A stretch of 64,000 nt of DNA from Bufo bufo. Its lineage: Eukaryota; Chordata; Amphibia; Anura; Bufonidae. The notes beneath the pieces are model-generated. The model searched no databases. It was not told the DNA's origin and saw only the letters and a program-made list of their open reading frames with translations. Below, piece by piece: positions 52,441 to 62,951 of the stretch. The stretch lies in contig NC_053392.1 in NCBI RefSeq assembly GCF_905171765.1, positions 411,484,299 through 411,548,298 on the forward strand. The letters run 5' to 3'. Made by a program: the position numbers and the translations under genes. How positions within the stretch are numbered: the stretch's first letter is position 1; each line of letters starts with the position of its first letter.

Positions 52441-52740
52441 ATGAGTGGACGAGCCAGAGCCTGCGGAAGAGCACGTGCCAGGGGGCAGCCCAGCCAAGGA
52501 CAGCCTGGACAGGAGCAAGAGGCTCAAGAACCTAGACGCATTGAAAGACCCCAGCAGCCATCAGCTGAGCCTTTGCTTGTGGGAAGAGGGCGCCAGAGAG
52601 GCCCGCCAGTAGTGGAGAGACCTCCGACTGATGTTCTGCAGCTTTCAGCTGGATTTCAGGACATATCCCTCGGAGAACTGGGTGGCCGCAGGCGTGGCTT
52701 CCATGACTTTGGAGTGAACACCAGGCAGACCATTGAATAG
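52441..52740 (+). CDS. piwil1: PIWIL1 N-terminal fragment captured in a transposon (99 residues)
   Basis: The frame starts MSGRARACGRARARGQ and contains VGRGRQRG, LQLSAGFQDISL and GGRRRGFHDFGVNTRQ, the N-terminal signature of vertebrate Piwi-like protein 1. In the host protein this region carries arginines that are methylated and bound by Tudor-domain partners; the PAZ, MID and PIWI slicer domains follow and are absent here. The start has A at -3. Upstream, TTATATCCTCTCAG looks like a splice acceptor. After NTRQ the last codons (T-I-E-stop) come from hAT sequence, since GAATAGAAATGT recurs at 53033. The frame is intact from Met to stop and lies behind an LTR. Whether it is expressed is unknown. 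Confidence 0.88.
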   Translation: MSGRARACGRARARGQPSQGQPGQEQEAQEPRRIERPQQPSAEPLLVGRGRQRGPPVVERPPTDVLQLSAGFQDISLGELGGRRRGFHDFGVNTRQTIE

Positions 52741-53074
52741 AAATGTGAGACCTGTTTTTTTTTGCACTGTGTGACAGGTTAAGGTTTAATCTCAGAATCA
52801 GACTTCTATCTGCACGGTAGCGTGTGTCTTAGGTTTTTGTGAATGACACTATCAATACCTTCAATGTAAGATATCCTTTTTGGGATAGATTTCAAGTAGG
52901 CCTCAAATACCAGAAACTAGTTATTTGGAGAATGGCAAATTTGGGAATAGTTTTTCAATCCCGAAAAAAAAGTGTGCTTTTACGGTCACTACAAATAACT
53001 TGACCAGCTAAAACAGTACAGATTTGCTTGAATAGAAATGTCAGGTCTATTTTTTAGGCGCTGGGTGACAGGCT
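52741..53074. other. hAT internal sequence, no gene seen
   Basis: AT-rich stretch. Its start (GAATAGAAATGTGAGACCTG) resembles 53033-53053, indicating an internal duplication. Nothing coding recognised. Confidence 0.4.
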
Positions 53075-53375
53075 CAACTTGCCCCTGATGTAGTATATGG
53101 CCAAAAAATAACCACACTGTTGATGGTTAAATGCACTTGGGTGACACAGGCTCAGCCTGCACCAGATGTAGTATATGGCCAAAATATAATCAGACTGTTG
53201 ATGGTTAAATGCACTTCGGTGACACAGGCTCAGCCTGCAGCTGATGTAGTATATGGCCAAAAAATAACCAGACTGTTGATGGTTAAATGCACTTCGGTGA
53301 CACAGGCTCAGCCTGCAGCTGATGTAGGATATAGCACAAAATAACCACACTATTGATGGTTAAATACACTTGGTG
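53075..53375. repeat. Tandem repeat, ~78-bp unit
   Basis: Four copies of a unit with GATGTAGTATATGGCCAAAA and TTGATGGTTAAATGCACTT. The same repeat is at 55835-56033 in the outer element. Confidence 0.85.
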
Positions 53376-53394
53376 ATAGCTTGTGCTGGAGCAC

Positions 53395-53871
53395 CACAAG
53401 TCACAAAATGGCCGCCGATCACCCCAGACAAAAAGTGCTAAAAACGCTCTGGGCAACCTCAAAAAAGTGAGCAAGTCAATACTAGCACTTCAATGATCCA
53501 CAGCTGCAGATCGATCACAGAATGAAGTCTTTTGGAGGAGTTAATCACTGCCTAATCTCGCCCTAACGTCGCAGCTGCAACCTCTCCCTATGCTTGAATC
53601 AGCAGAGTGACGTGCAGCGCAACGTGACCCAAGCTTATATAGAGGCTGGGTCACATGCTGCACTGGCCAATCACAGCCATGCCAATAGTAGGCAAGGCTG
53701 TGATGGCCTCTTGGGGCAAGTAGTATGACGCTTGTTGATTGGCTGCTTTGCAGCCTTTCAAAAAGCACCAAGAAAGCGCCGAACACCGAACCCGAACACG
53801 GACTTTTACGAAAATGTTCGGGTTCGGGCCCGTGTCACGGACACCCCAAAATTCGGGTTCGCTCATCCCTA
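53395..53871. repeat. Right subterminal region of the nested hAT
   Basis: Matches 57640-58129 closely (GGCCGCCGATCACCCCAGA through GGGTTCGCTCATCCCTA), confirming two right ends of one family. Confidence 0.85.
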
Positions 53872-54127
53872 CCCATAACAGAGATTCAGGCTTCATGTCA
53901 GCAGAGAATCAGTCTTCATATCATAGCAGAGAATCAGGCTTCATGTCACCCACCACTGGAACAGGCCACTGTCAGATATTTTTAGGCCCCGGCACCCAGA
54001 CAGAGGAGAGGTTCATTCAACTTTGGGTTGCCCCGCAATATAATGGTAAAATGAAAATAAAAATAGGATTGAATGAGGAAGTGCCCTGGAGTACAATAAT
54101 ATATTGTTAAGGGGAGGTAGTTAATGT

Positions 54128-55800
54128 CTAATCTGCACAAGGGATGGACAGGTCCTGTGGGATCCATGCCTGGTTCATTTTTATGAATGTCAGCTTGTCC
54201 ACATTGGCTGTAGACAGGCGGCTGCGTTTGTCTGTAATGACGCCGCCTGCCGTGCTGAATACACGTTCAGACAAAGCGCTGGCCGCCGGGCAGGCCAGCA
54301 CCTCCAAGGCATAAAAGGCTAGCTCTGGCCACATGGACAATTTGGAGACCCAGAAGTTGAATGGGGCCGAACCATCAGTCAGTACGTGGAGGGGTGTGCA
54401 CAGGTACTGTTCCACCATGTTAGTGAAATGTTGCCTCCTGCTAACACGTTCCGTATCATTTGGTGGTGCAGTTAGATGTGGCGTGGTGACAAAACTTTTC
54501 CACATCTCTGCCATGCTAACCCTGCCCTCAGAGGAGCTGGCCATGACACAGCTGCGTTGGCGACCTCTTGCTCCTCCTCTGCCTTCGCCTTGGGCTTCCA
54601 CTTGTTCCCCTGTGACATTTGGGAATGCTCTCAGTAGCGCGTCTACCAACGTGCGCTTGTACTCGCGCATCTTACTATCATGCTCCAGTGCATGAAGTAA
54701 GGTGGGCACATTGTCTTTTTACCGTGGATCCAGCAGGGTGGCAACCCAGTAGTCCGCACACGTTAAAATGTGGGCAACTCTGCTGTCATTGCGCAGGCAC
54801 TGCAGCATGTAGTCGCTCATGTGTGCCAGGCTGCCCAGAGGTAAGGACAAGCTGTCCTCTGTGGGAGGCGTATCGTCATCGTCCAGCCACGCACCAGTGA
54901 TGGGCCCGAGCTGCGTTGGGTGCCAGCCCGCTGTGAACCTGCTTCATCCTCATCCTCCTCCACCTCCTCCTCATCCTCGTCCTCCTCATCCTCCAGTAGT
55001 GGGCCCTGTCTGGCCACATTTGTACCTGGCCTCTGCTGTTGCAAAAAACCTCCCTCTGAGTCACTTCGAAGAGACTGGCCTGAAAGGGCTAAAAATTACC
55101 TCTTTTCCTCCTCCTCCTCCTGGGCCACCTCCTCTTCCATCATCGCCCTAAGTGTTTTCTCAAGGAAACATAGAAGTGGTATTGTAACGCTGATAACGGC
55201 GTCATCGCCACTGGCCATGTTGGTGGAGTACTTGAAACAGCGCAACAGGGCACACAGGTCTCGCATGGAGGCCCAGTCATTGGTGGTGAAGTGGGGCTGA
55301 TCTGCAGTGCGACTGACCCGTGCGTGCTGCAGCTGAAACTCCACTATGGCCTGCTGCTGCTCGCACAGTCTGTCCAGCATGTGCAAGGTGGAGTTCCACC
55401 TGGTGGGCACGTCGCATATGAGGCGGTGAGCGGGAAGGCCGAAGTTACGCTGTAGCGCAGACAGGTGAGCAGCGGCATTATGTGAACACCGGAAAGCGCG
55501 AACAGACGGCCCGCACTTTATGCAGCAGCTCTGACATGTCGGGGTAGTTGTGAATGAACTTCTGCACCACCAAATTCAGCACATGTGCCAGGCAAGGGAT
55601 GTGCGTCAAACCGGCTAGTCCCAGAGCTGCAACGAGATTTCACCCATTATCGCACACCAGGCCAGGCTTGAGGCTCACCGGCAGCAACCACTCGTCGGTC
55701 TGTTGTTCTATACCCCGCCACAACTTCTGTGCGGTGTGGGGCCTGTCCCCCAAACATATGAGTTTCAGAACGGCCTGCTGACGTTTAACCCGGGCTGTGC
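54128..55800 (-). pseudogene. Broken hAT transposase of the composite element
   Basis: From the right: HRLICDVPTRWNSTLHMLDR and LCEQQQAIVEFQLQHARV (the conserved W-N-S region), an acidic segment, then a long frame from 54709 with MAEMWKSFVTTPHLTAPPND and the C-terminal dimerisation motif CPAASALSERVFSTAGGVIT, DKRSRLSTANVDKLTFIKMN. Frameshifts around 55100 and 54800 separate the pieces, and upstream BED-finger coding is not seen. It is related to the 3466-7320 pseudogene but a different copy and subfamily. Confidence 0.82.
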
Positions 55801-55834
55801 TGAAGTTGGTGGTGAAGGCCTATTTTTTAGGCGC

Positions 55835-56033
55835 TGGGTGACAGGCTCAACTTGCCACTGATGTAGTATATGGCCAAAAAATAACCACACTATTGATGGT
55901 TAAATGCACTTTGTGACAGGCTCAACTTGCCCCTGATGTAGTATATGGCCAAAAAATAACCACACTATTGATGGTTAAATGCACTTGATGAAAGCTTGAC
56001 CCTGATGTAGGATATAGCAAAAAATGACCACAC
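55835..56033. repeat. 78-bp repeat, outer copy, interrupted by Tc1
   Basis: Two to three units of the 53075-type repeat. The Tc1 element inserted at a TA in ...CACACTA|TTGATGG, and the unit resumes at 57601. Confidence 0.8.
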
Positions 56034-56035
56034 TA

Positions 56036-57598
56036 CACTGCGTGCAGAATTATTAGGCAAATGAGTATTTTGACCACATCATCCTCTTTATGCATGTTGT
56101 CTTACTCCAAGCTGTATAGGCTCGAAAGCCTACTACCAATTAAGCATATTAGGTGATGTGCATCTCTGTAATGAGAAGGGGTGTGGTCTAATGACATCAA
56201 CACCCTATATTAGGTGTGCATAATTATTAGGCAACTTCCTTTCCTTTGGCAAAATGGGTCAAAAGAAGGACTTGACAGGCTCAGAAAAGTCAAAAATAGT
56301 GAGATATCTTGCAGAGGGATGCAGAATTTTTAAAATTGCAAAGCTTCTGAAGCGTGATCATCGAACAATCAAGCGTTTCATTCAAAATAGTCAACAGGGT
56401 CGCAAGAAGCGTGTGGAAAAAACCAAGGCGCAAAATAACTGCCCATGAACTGAGAAAAGTCAAGCGTGCAGCTGCCAAGATGCCACTTGCCACCAGTTTG
56501 GCCATATTTCAGAGCTGCAACATCACTGGAGTGCCCAAAAGCACAAGGTGTGCAATACTCAGAGACATGGCCAAGGTAAGAAAGGCTGAAAGACGACCAC
56601 CACTGAACAAGACACATAAGCTGAAACGTCAAGACTGGGCCAAGAAATATCTCAAGACTGATTTTTCTAAGGTTTTATGGACTGATGAAATGAGAGTGAG
56701 TCTTGATGGGCCAGATGAATGGGCCCGTGGCTGGATTGGTAAAGGGCAGAGAGCTCCAGTCCGACTCAGACGCCAGCAAGGTGGAGTTGGAGTACTGTTT
56801 TGGGCTGGTATCATCAAAGATGAGCTTGTGGGGCCTTTTCGGGTTGAGGATGGAGTCAAGCTCAACTCCCAGTCCTACTGCCAGTTTCTGGAAGACAGCT
56901 TCTTCAAGCAGTGGTACAGGAAGAAGTCTGCATCCTTCAAGAAAAACATGATTTTCATGCAGGACAATGCTCCATCACACGCGTCCAAGTACTCCACAGC
57001 GTGGCTGGCAAGAAAGGGTATAAAAGAAGAAAATCTAATGACATGGCCTCCTTGTTCACCTGATCTGAACCCCATTGAGAACCTGTGGTCCATCATCAAA
57101 TGTGAGATTTACAAGGAGGGAAAACAGTACACCTCTCTGAACAGTGTCTGGGAGGCTGTGGTTGCTGCTGCACGCAATGTTGATGGTGAACAGATCAAAA
57201 CACTGACAGAATCCATGGATGGCAGGCTTTTGAGTGTCCTTGCAAAGAAAGGTGGCTATATTGGTCACTGATTTGTTTTTGTTTTGTTTTTGAATGTCAG
57301 AAATGTATATTTGTGAATGTTGAGATGTTATATTGGTTTCACTGGTAAAAATAAATAATTGAAATGGGTATATATTTGTTTTTTGTTAAGTTGCCTAATA
57401 ATTATGCACAGTAATAGTCACCTGCACACACAGATATCCCCCTAAAATAGCTAAACTAAAAACAAACTAAAAACTACTTCCAAAAATATTCAGCTTTGAT
57501 ATTAATGAGTTTTTTGGGTTCATTGAGAACATGGTTGTTGTTCAATAATAAAATTAATCCTCAAAAATACAACTTGCCTAATAATTCTGCACTCCCTG
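56036..57598 (+). mobile_element. Tc1/mariner element, 1.56 kb
   Basis: Ends CACTGCGTGCAGAATTATTA and (reverse complement) CAGGGAGTGCAGAATTATTA. TA flanks at 56034-56035 and 57599-57600. It encodes a nearly complete transposase. A second internal copy of the GCCTAATAATTATGCACA end motif lies near 57392-57410. Confidence 0.92.
56254..57271 (+). pseudogene. Tc1-type transposase with one frameshift
   Basis: The N-terminal helix-turn-helix is MGQKKDLTGSEKSKIVRYLA with HRTIKRFIQNSQQGRKKRVE. Near 56425-56445 a single small indel shifts the frame. It continues PRRKITAHELRKVKRAAAKM to the end at 57271. The DDE catalytic triad is visible as VLWTDEMR, FMQDNAPSHASK and SPDLNPIENLWS, spaced as in Tc1 DD34E enzymes. 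Joined length would be about 335 residues, normal for the family. Apart from the shift there are no stops, so the insertion is young. Confidence 0.88.
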
Positions 57599-57600
57599 TA

Positions 57601-58129
57601 TTGATGGTTAAATGTACTTGGTGGCAGCTTGTGCTGGCGCACAAGCAAGCCACAAAATTGCCGCCGATCACCCCAGAAAAAAGTGACTGAAAAACGCTCC
57701 GGGCAGCCTAAAAACACTGAGCAATTGAATAGCAGCAGTTCAATGATCCACAGCTGTAGATCGATCACTGAATGAAGTCTTTTGGAGGAGTTAATCACTG
57801 CCTAATCTCGCCCTAACGTCGCAGCTGCAACCTCTCCCTACACTTGTATCAGCAGAGTGACGTGCAGCGCTACGTGACCCAAGCTTATATAGAGGCTGGG
57901 TCACATGCTGCACTGGCCAATCACAGCCATGCCAATAGTAGGCATGGCTGTGATGGCCTCTAAGGGCAAGTAGTATGATGCTTGTTGATTGGCTGCTTTG
58001 CAGCCTTTCAAAAAGCGCCAAGAAAGCGCCAAACACCGAACTCGAACCCGGACTTTTATGAAAATGTTCGGGTTCGGGTCCGTGTCACGGACACCCCAAA
58101 ATTCTACAGTTCGGGTTCGCTCATCCCTA
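57601..58129. repeat. Right terminal region of the composite hAT
   Basis: Ends ...TTCGGGTTCGCTCATCCCTA. Homologous to 53395-53871. Confidence 0.85.
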
Positions 58130-59109
58130 ATTACAATATCTATGTGTAGCCTATGTCCCATCAGGGTGGTGTTTCTTTCTGTCTACCTGTTTTTAATGAC
58201 AATGTCGCCTAAATACATCATGTTATGAACTTAATAAAGTATTTATATATTTTGCTAATAGTACATGGTGAGCTCCATTTTTTGTAGGTTTTGCGTATTT
58301 AATGGGAGTTGGTACTCATGATTTTTTATAGGTTGACCCTCGTATTGTTGCCGTAATATGTATTGCATATGCTGACTTTAGTCCGGGCATGAGGGTCCCT
58401 TTCGGTTTTGTGTTTCTATGTATTTATCTTTTATGCTGTGTTTTTTACACAGATTGTTCACCAATGGCCACTTTGGATTACAGAGCCAGGGAACGGTCCT
58501 GGCTTCCACAACTGGACGCTGTTTTTAAGGACGAGGGGGCAGTTGGTGGTCTGGATGGTGGCGAGACTCTCAGGGAGACCCAGCACTCATTGCAGCAACT
58601 ATTACATAAAAGAACACGCATCTGGTGGAATAAGGCTTTTTTGGAAAATTATCTCCAGAGGAGCCTTATTCCCAGGGGTTTACGCATACAAGTGTTCCTC
58701 TCATTCCTTATAGAAGATGAGAGCTTCACTTTAAAATGGGAGGATATATGTAATAATAGTTCCTTCAAATTTATGGAACTTTTAATTGGACTAATTAAGA
58801 AGAGCCTAGAACAGATCGACAAAGAAATTGAACATTTATAGACATGCCTCTCTAAGGATGGCAATCCTGAGATGTTGAAACAATTTCATGATCTGATGGA
58901 GATTAAATATTTTGAATGGGAAAGGAAATTCAGGAGTTCAAGGTGAAGAAATTTACTCGTGACCAGAATGATGCACAACAAAGGAGAGTATACAGATGGA
59001 GGGGTAGCGACAGGCGCAGGCCTCTGAGTAGATCCTCTTCCATCTCTTCACTATCCTCACAGAATGACTCTCAACCTAGTACATCTCATTTTACACGATC
59101 AAAAAGAAG

Positions 59110-59371
59110 ATACAGGCGGCACTTCTGCTCTCAGCGATGCGGTGCGCGTGTCCCGGAGAAGATCCACAGGTAATTGTATAGAAAGGACCAGCGCTCGCTC
59201 TAATTGTAATTTCAAGTAAATTTAATGGTCACATACATGTGGTAAGTGACGCGTTTCGGCTACTATGAGCCTTTGTCAAACATAGTAGCCGAAACGCGTC
59301 ACTTACCACATGTATGTGACCATTAAATTTATTTGAAATTACAATTAGAGCGAGTGCTGGTCCTTTCTATA
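59110..59371. mobile_element. Foldback insertion with hammerhead-like arms
   Basis: From 59177 to 59371 the sequence is a near-perfect inverted repeat (TATAGAAAGGACCAGC...GCTGGTCCTTTCTATA), with GACGCGTTTCGGCTACTATG and its complement near the centre. Similar 23-bp sequences (CATTTTACACGATC / CATTTTACATGATC onward) lie at 59087-59109 and 59372-59394 and may be a long target duplication. The arms share GAAACGCGTC and GAGTGCTGGTCC with the hammerhead modules. The CTGANGA core is degenerate. Confidence 0.6.
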
Positions 59372-60470
59372 CATTTTACATGATCAGGGAGAAGTAAGAG
59401 AAAATGGATCATGGTCAGGCACCGGGGCCGAAGAGACAACAAGCCCCAACCATGAATACCCGACAATATGACAAAGATCTCAAGGTAATCAACCTCTCTA
59501 CGTACAATTTTTCTGATGTGGATATTTCACTGTTAGAACGAGGGTTGTCGTATGCACCCAGTTCATGGTTTGATCAGTTCACTGCCATTAAAGATCTACA
59601 CATGTACGGGCACTCCCTGATGATGAAGCGCTGGCACCATAAGGAAATGGAGGTGGATGGTCTAGATACCCGGTCTGAACAACAGGCCCTCCAAATTTTG
59701 GAGGACCTGTTGTATGAACGCGAGGACAGGATTACAAATGATGTGCCTCCTGTCCTGCGCAATAAATCGGCTAAGTTCCCTCCTTTATCTTTATGTCCGG
59801 CAGTGGACCTGTTTGTCAAATTGGTTTCCAGAGATTTTAATGATATACCCAGGTCGGCCCATTGGGACAATCTCACACAGGGACAGCGACAAAGTCTCAG
59901 GAAACTGAAGAACCTGCCGGACATTTTATATAAACCAGCAGATAAGGGTGGGAACTTGGTTGTCTGGCCACATGATATGTACCTGAAGTAAGCATATAGG
60001 CAATTGAGGGACAAGACGTGCTACAAAAAACTAACCTTTAATCCCCTATCTTCCTTTAGAAGTTAACTACTGAAAATTCTGGACAAGGCTTTGGAAGAAA
60101 ATATCATTTCCAAACAACTGCATCAAGCTTTAATCATTCTAGAACCGACAATACCCACACTTTATTTACTGCTAAAAATCCACAAGGATGCATCAGTTAC
60201 CCCAGGTAGGCCAATTATATCAGGCCAAGGCAGCCTGGTAGAGAATATCTGTAGATTACTTGATTTCCACCTGAAACCTATGGTGGAAATGTTACCATCA
60301 TATGTTCGGGATACTTCCGATTTACTGCAGAAACTACAAGGAGTCAACCTTGAGGAAGATAGCTTGCTAGTAACATGCGATGTAGAATCTCTGTACACGA
60401 GCATTAGACATTCAGATGGATTGGAGGCAGTAGTGTTTTTTCTCAGGGCCAATAACACCAAGAATAGTCT

Positions 60471-60960
60471 CTACAAGACAATTTAGACTAGAACCTTCAG
60501 AATCACAGGTGCATATCCATTAAGCAAACATAAATACAAAAAACAAGATTGCTGCACACCATTATACATACAAACAATAGAGCTAAGAAATGGGGGTCAT
60601 TCCAGATAAAAGTGGTACAATACCGACTATAAATGAGTTAATGGAAGCTTTTAGCGCACATATTTGCTCAAACATGTGTCGGGCCCATCTACCAGGCGTC
60701 AAGGTGGCTTCCGTAGATGGGTCCCTAACACTAAATATACTGCCTCTCTTTGGACTTAAGCCTACAATATTCAGGGCAGTGTAGAGACCGCCTTGGCGCC
60801 TGGTAGAAGGGCCCGACACATGTTTGAGCAAATATGTGCGCTAAGAGCTTCCATTAACTCATTTATAGTCGGTATTGTACCACTTTTTTCTGGAATGACC
60901 CCCATTTCTTAGCTCTATTGTTTGTATGTATATTGGTGTGCAGCCATCTTGTTTTTTGTA
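60471..60960. mobile_element. 490-bp foldback insertion with 14-bp duplication
   Basis: ACCAAGAATAGTCT flanks both sides (60457-60470 and 60961-60974). From about 60535 to 60960 the two arms (TACAAAAAACAAGAT, GCTGCACACC, ATGGGGGTCATTCC, TGTGTCGGGCCC and their complements) pair around a ~80-nt loop. It splits the Penelope RT between motifs A and B. No ORF. Confidence 0.8.
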
Positions 60961-62851
60961 ACCAAGAATAGTCTCACCAGTTTTTTGTTACAATTATTAC
61001 AGTTTGTATTAACCATTTTTTTTTTTACTTTTAACAGGTCTTTTTTCCTAAAGCTCCAGGGAATCACGATGGGGGCGGCCTGTGCACCTTCATACGCCAA
61101 TCTGTTCCTGGGGCTGTGGGAAAGAGACCTGTTTATGTCTGATGGACACGATGCCATGCCAGATAGACACGTCATCATGGACCGCACCATCTTTTGGGCG
61201 CGGTACATTGATGACGTCTTCATAATCTGGCAGGGTACAGAGGGACAGTTACAGAATTTATTTATGGCCCTTAACAATAACTCCCAGAATATTAAACTTA
61301 CTTATACATACCACAAAAATATGATACATTTTTTGGATGTGACAATATTGAAAGATAGCAGGGGACAGATAAAAACTGATGTATACCGAAAAGACACCTC
61401 GGTTAATGCGTTCCTACACGCTTCCTCTTTGCATCCTAGAAACACTATCAACGCAATCCCTACTGTAAAATTTCTGTGCATGCAAAGGATCTGTTCAGAG
61501 GAAAACACTTTTGAAGAACAGGCGAGTGATCTGATGAACCGCTTCTTGAGAAGAGGGTATAGCCGAAGATCCATAAAGAGTGCGTACCATAGAGCAAAAT
61601 CACAGAAACAAACTGATCTCTTACAACCGAAAAAGGATAAAGTTACAGATAATAAGATCAGGTATGTAACTACATACCATTCCCGTTGGGGGGAGATGAG
61701 AGATATTGTGGCCAGACACTGGTCGGTTCTGCGAACTGATCCAGTTCTGGAGAAACTTTTGCCGACACATCCCTCCATTACTGCACGCAGAGCTGATACT
61801 CTGCGTAGCAATCTGGTAAGGAGCTACTTGGAACCGACGCCCCAACAGATTTTCCCCGGAAATAGAGGACCACAATGGGGTTTTAAACCATGTGGGAAAT
61901 GCGTTGCATGTCCCAACATGGAACGAGCAGATGTGTTCATGGATGGAGGGGGCACCAAAACTTTTAAAATCACACATCAAATCACCTGCTCCACATCCAA
62001 AGTAGTATATTATGCCAGGTGCCCATGTCCAAAAATTTATATTGGACTTACTACCCGTGAATTAAAAACACGGGTACGAGAGCATGTAAGAAATATTATT
62101 GCCGCCAAGGATGTAGAAAATTGGGAAGATTTAAACCCATTCCAACACATTTTAGGATTTGTCATGCATGCAATCCTAGATTCCTCAAAGTTTAGAGGAA
62201 TCGACTGCATTAGAGTAGATTTAAGGGCTGGAAATATATCCAAAAAATTGGCCCAGAAAAAGAGTCGTTGGATCTGGACACTGGGGACTCTTTGTCCCTC
62301 GGGTCTCAATGAGAATCTGGGTTTTGCTGCATTTCTCTAACCATCCAGACCGCCACTGTGGATCACTTGTTTTTAATTATTGTTTTTTAACATTTTCTTC
62401 TCTTACTTGTATTTCCAGGTTATAATACCCCCCAAAATGGCCTTGGCCGTTTGAAATAGAAGATCTCACCATCCATGTCCAGAGTGGAACACTTCTTCTT
62501 TTCTTTCATAGGATCCGGCTGTATTGTCGTATTAAGCCTTTGATGTCTGGTGTTGTCCTGACTAGAGTTGAGCGGACACCTGGATGTTCGGGTTCGACGG
62601 GTTCAGCCGAACTTGACCCCGAACCCGAACCACATTGAAGTCAATGGGGACCCGAACTTTTGAGCACTAAAATGGCTGTAAAAATGTCATGGAAAGGGCT
62701 AGTAGGCTGCAAATGCCAGCAAAATGTGGTTAAGAGCATGGCAAGTGCGCTGCAAAAAAAAAGGGCTTGGGATAGGGAAATGACTTTAAATAACATTAAA
62801 TACGTAAAAATAAAAAATAATAATCTTGATCTAGGAGGACGAGGTCCATAT

Positions 62852-62926
62852 GGAGTAGGAGGTTGAGGAGGCGGTGGAGGTGGCGGTGTAGGTGGAAGCG
62901 GAGGTGGAGGAGGAGGAGGTAGCCTA
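62852..62926 (+). repeat. GGAGGTGG-rich microsatellite
   Basis: Irregular runs of GGAGG/GGTGG units, over 75 bp with almost no C on the plus strand. It could form G-quadruplexes. Confidence 0.7.
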
Positions 62927-62951
62927 CACAGTTTTTTCGTTTTAAAGATAT

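Larger units (their letters stand above)
50204..53871. mobile_element. Nested nonautonomous hAT carrying LTR plus PIWIL1 fragment, TSD CCCATAAC
   Basis: Left end TAGAGTTGAGCGAAC; right end ...GGGTTCGCTCATCCCTA at 53871. CCCATAAC flanks both sides (50196-50203 and 53872-53879), inside the satellite of the outer element. The order inside is leader, diverged satellite (50490-51415), an LTR (to 52282) with a primer site, the PIWIL1-like reading frame (52441-52740), hAT sequence, a 78-bp repeat and the right subterminal region. No transposase is present. Confidence 0.88.
46758..58129 (-). mobile_element. Composite hAT element, 11.4 kb, TSD ATTACAAT
   Basis: The left end TAGAGTTGAGCGAAC and the right end (reverse complement TAGGGATGAGCGAACCCGAA) form terminal inverted repeats. 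ATTACAAT flanks both sides (46750-46757 and 58130-58137). Subterminal GTTCGGGTTCG motifs are repeated at both ends. It contains two 1.7-kb leader-plus-satellite units, a nested hAT (50204-53871), broken hAT transposase (54128-55800, minus), and a Tc1 element (56036-57598). It is inserted in the 5' flank of a Penelope-like element. Confidence 0.88.
58464..62340 (+). pseudogene. Penelope-like RT / GIY-YIG protein, interrupted
   Basis: It starts near MATLDYRARERSW (58464), then an N-terminal coil-rich region (QVFLSFLIEDESFTLKWEDI), a shift, a basic Arg/Ser region, and after the first foldback MNTRQYDKDLKVINLSTYNF. RT begins around LYKPADKGGNLVVWP, then YLLLKIHKD, GRPIISGQGSLVENI and TCDVESLYTSI. 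After the second foldback it resumes with LKLQGITMGAACAPSYANLF and ARYIDDVFIIW (catalytic YIDD intact) and HFLDVTI. The C-terminus has the GIY-YIG motif (VVYYARCPCPKIYIGLTTRE, LKTRVREH). From 60975 to 62340 it is open and undamaged. The 5' half has stops near 59991 and 60064. Confidence 0.87.
58138..62562 (+). mobile_element. Penelope-like retroelement with GIY-YIG endonuclease
   Basis: An RT followed by a C-terminal GIY-YIG endonuclease defines Penelope-like elements. The 5' flank is interrupted by the composite hAT at 58130. Two foldback insertions (59110-59371 and 60471-60960) lie inside the coding region, and the next hAT starts at 62563. A landmark pair (AATAAA near 58231 and GTGAGCTCC near 58268) resembles the 3' part of the hammerhead modules. 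Confidence 0.85.

Noticed and set aside
52441..52740. Retroviral gag start behind the LTR
   Set aside because: Position would suit gag, but the sequence matches the PIWIL1 N-terminus (GRGRQRG, SAGFQDISL, FHDFGVNTRQ), not any gag.
54960..55140. Acidic, Glu-rich frames on the minus strand as separate small genes
   Set aside because: They are the acidic linker of the broken hAT transposase read in shifted frames.
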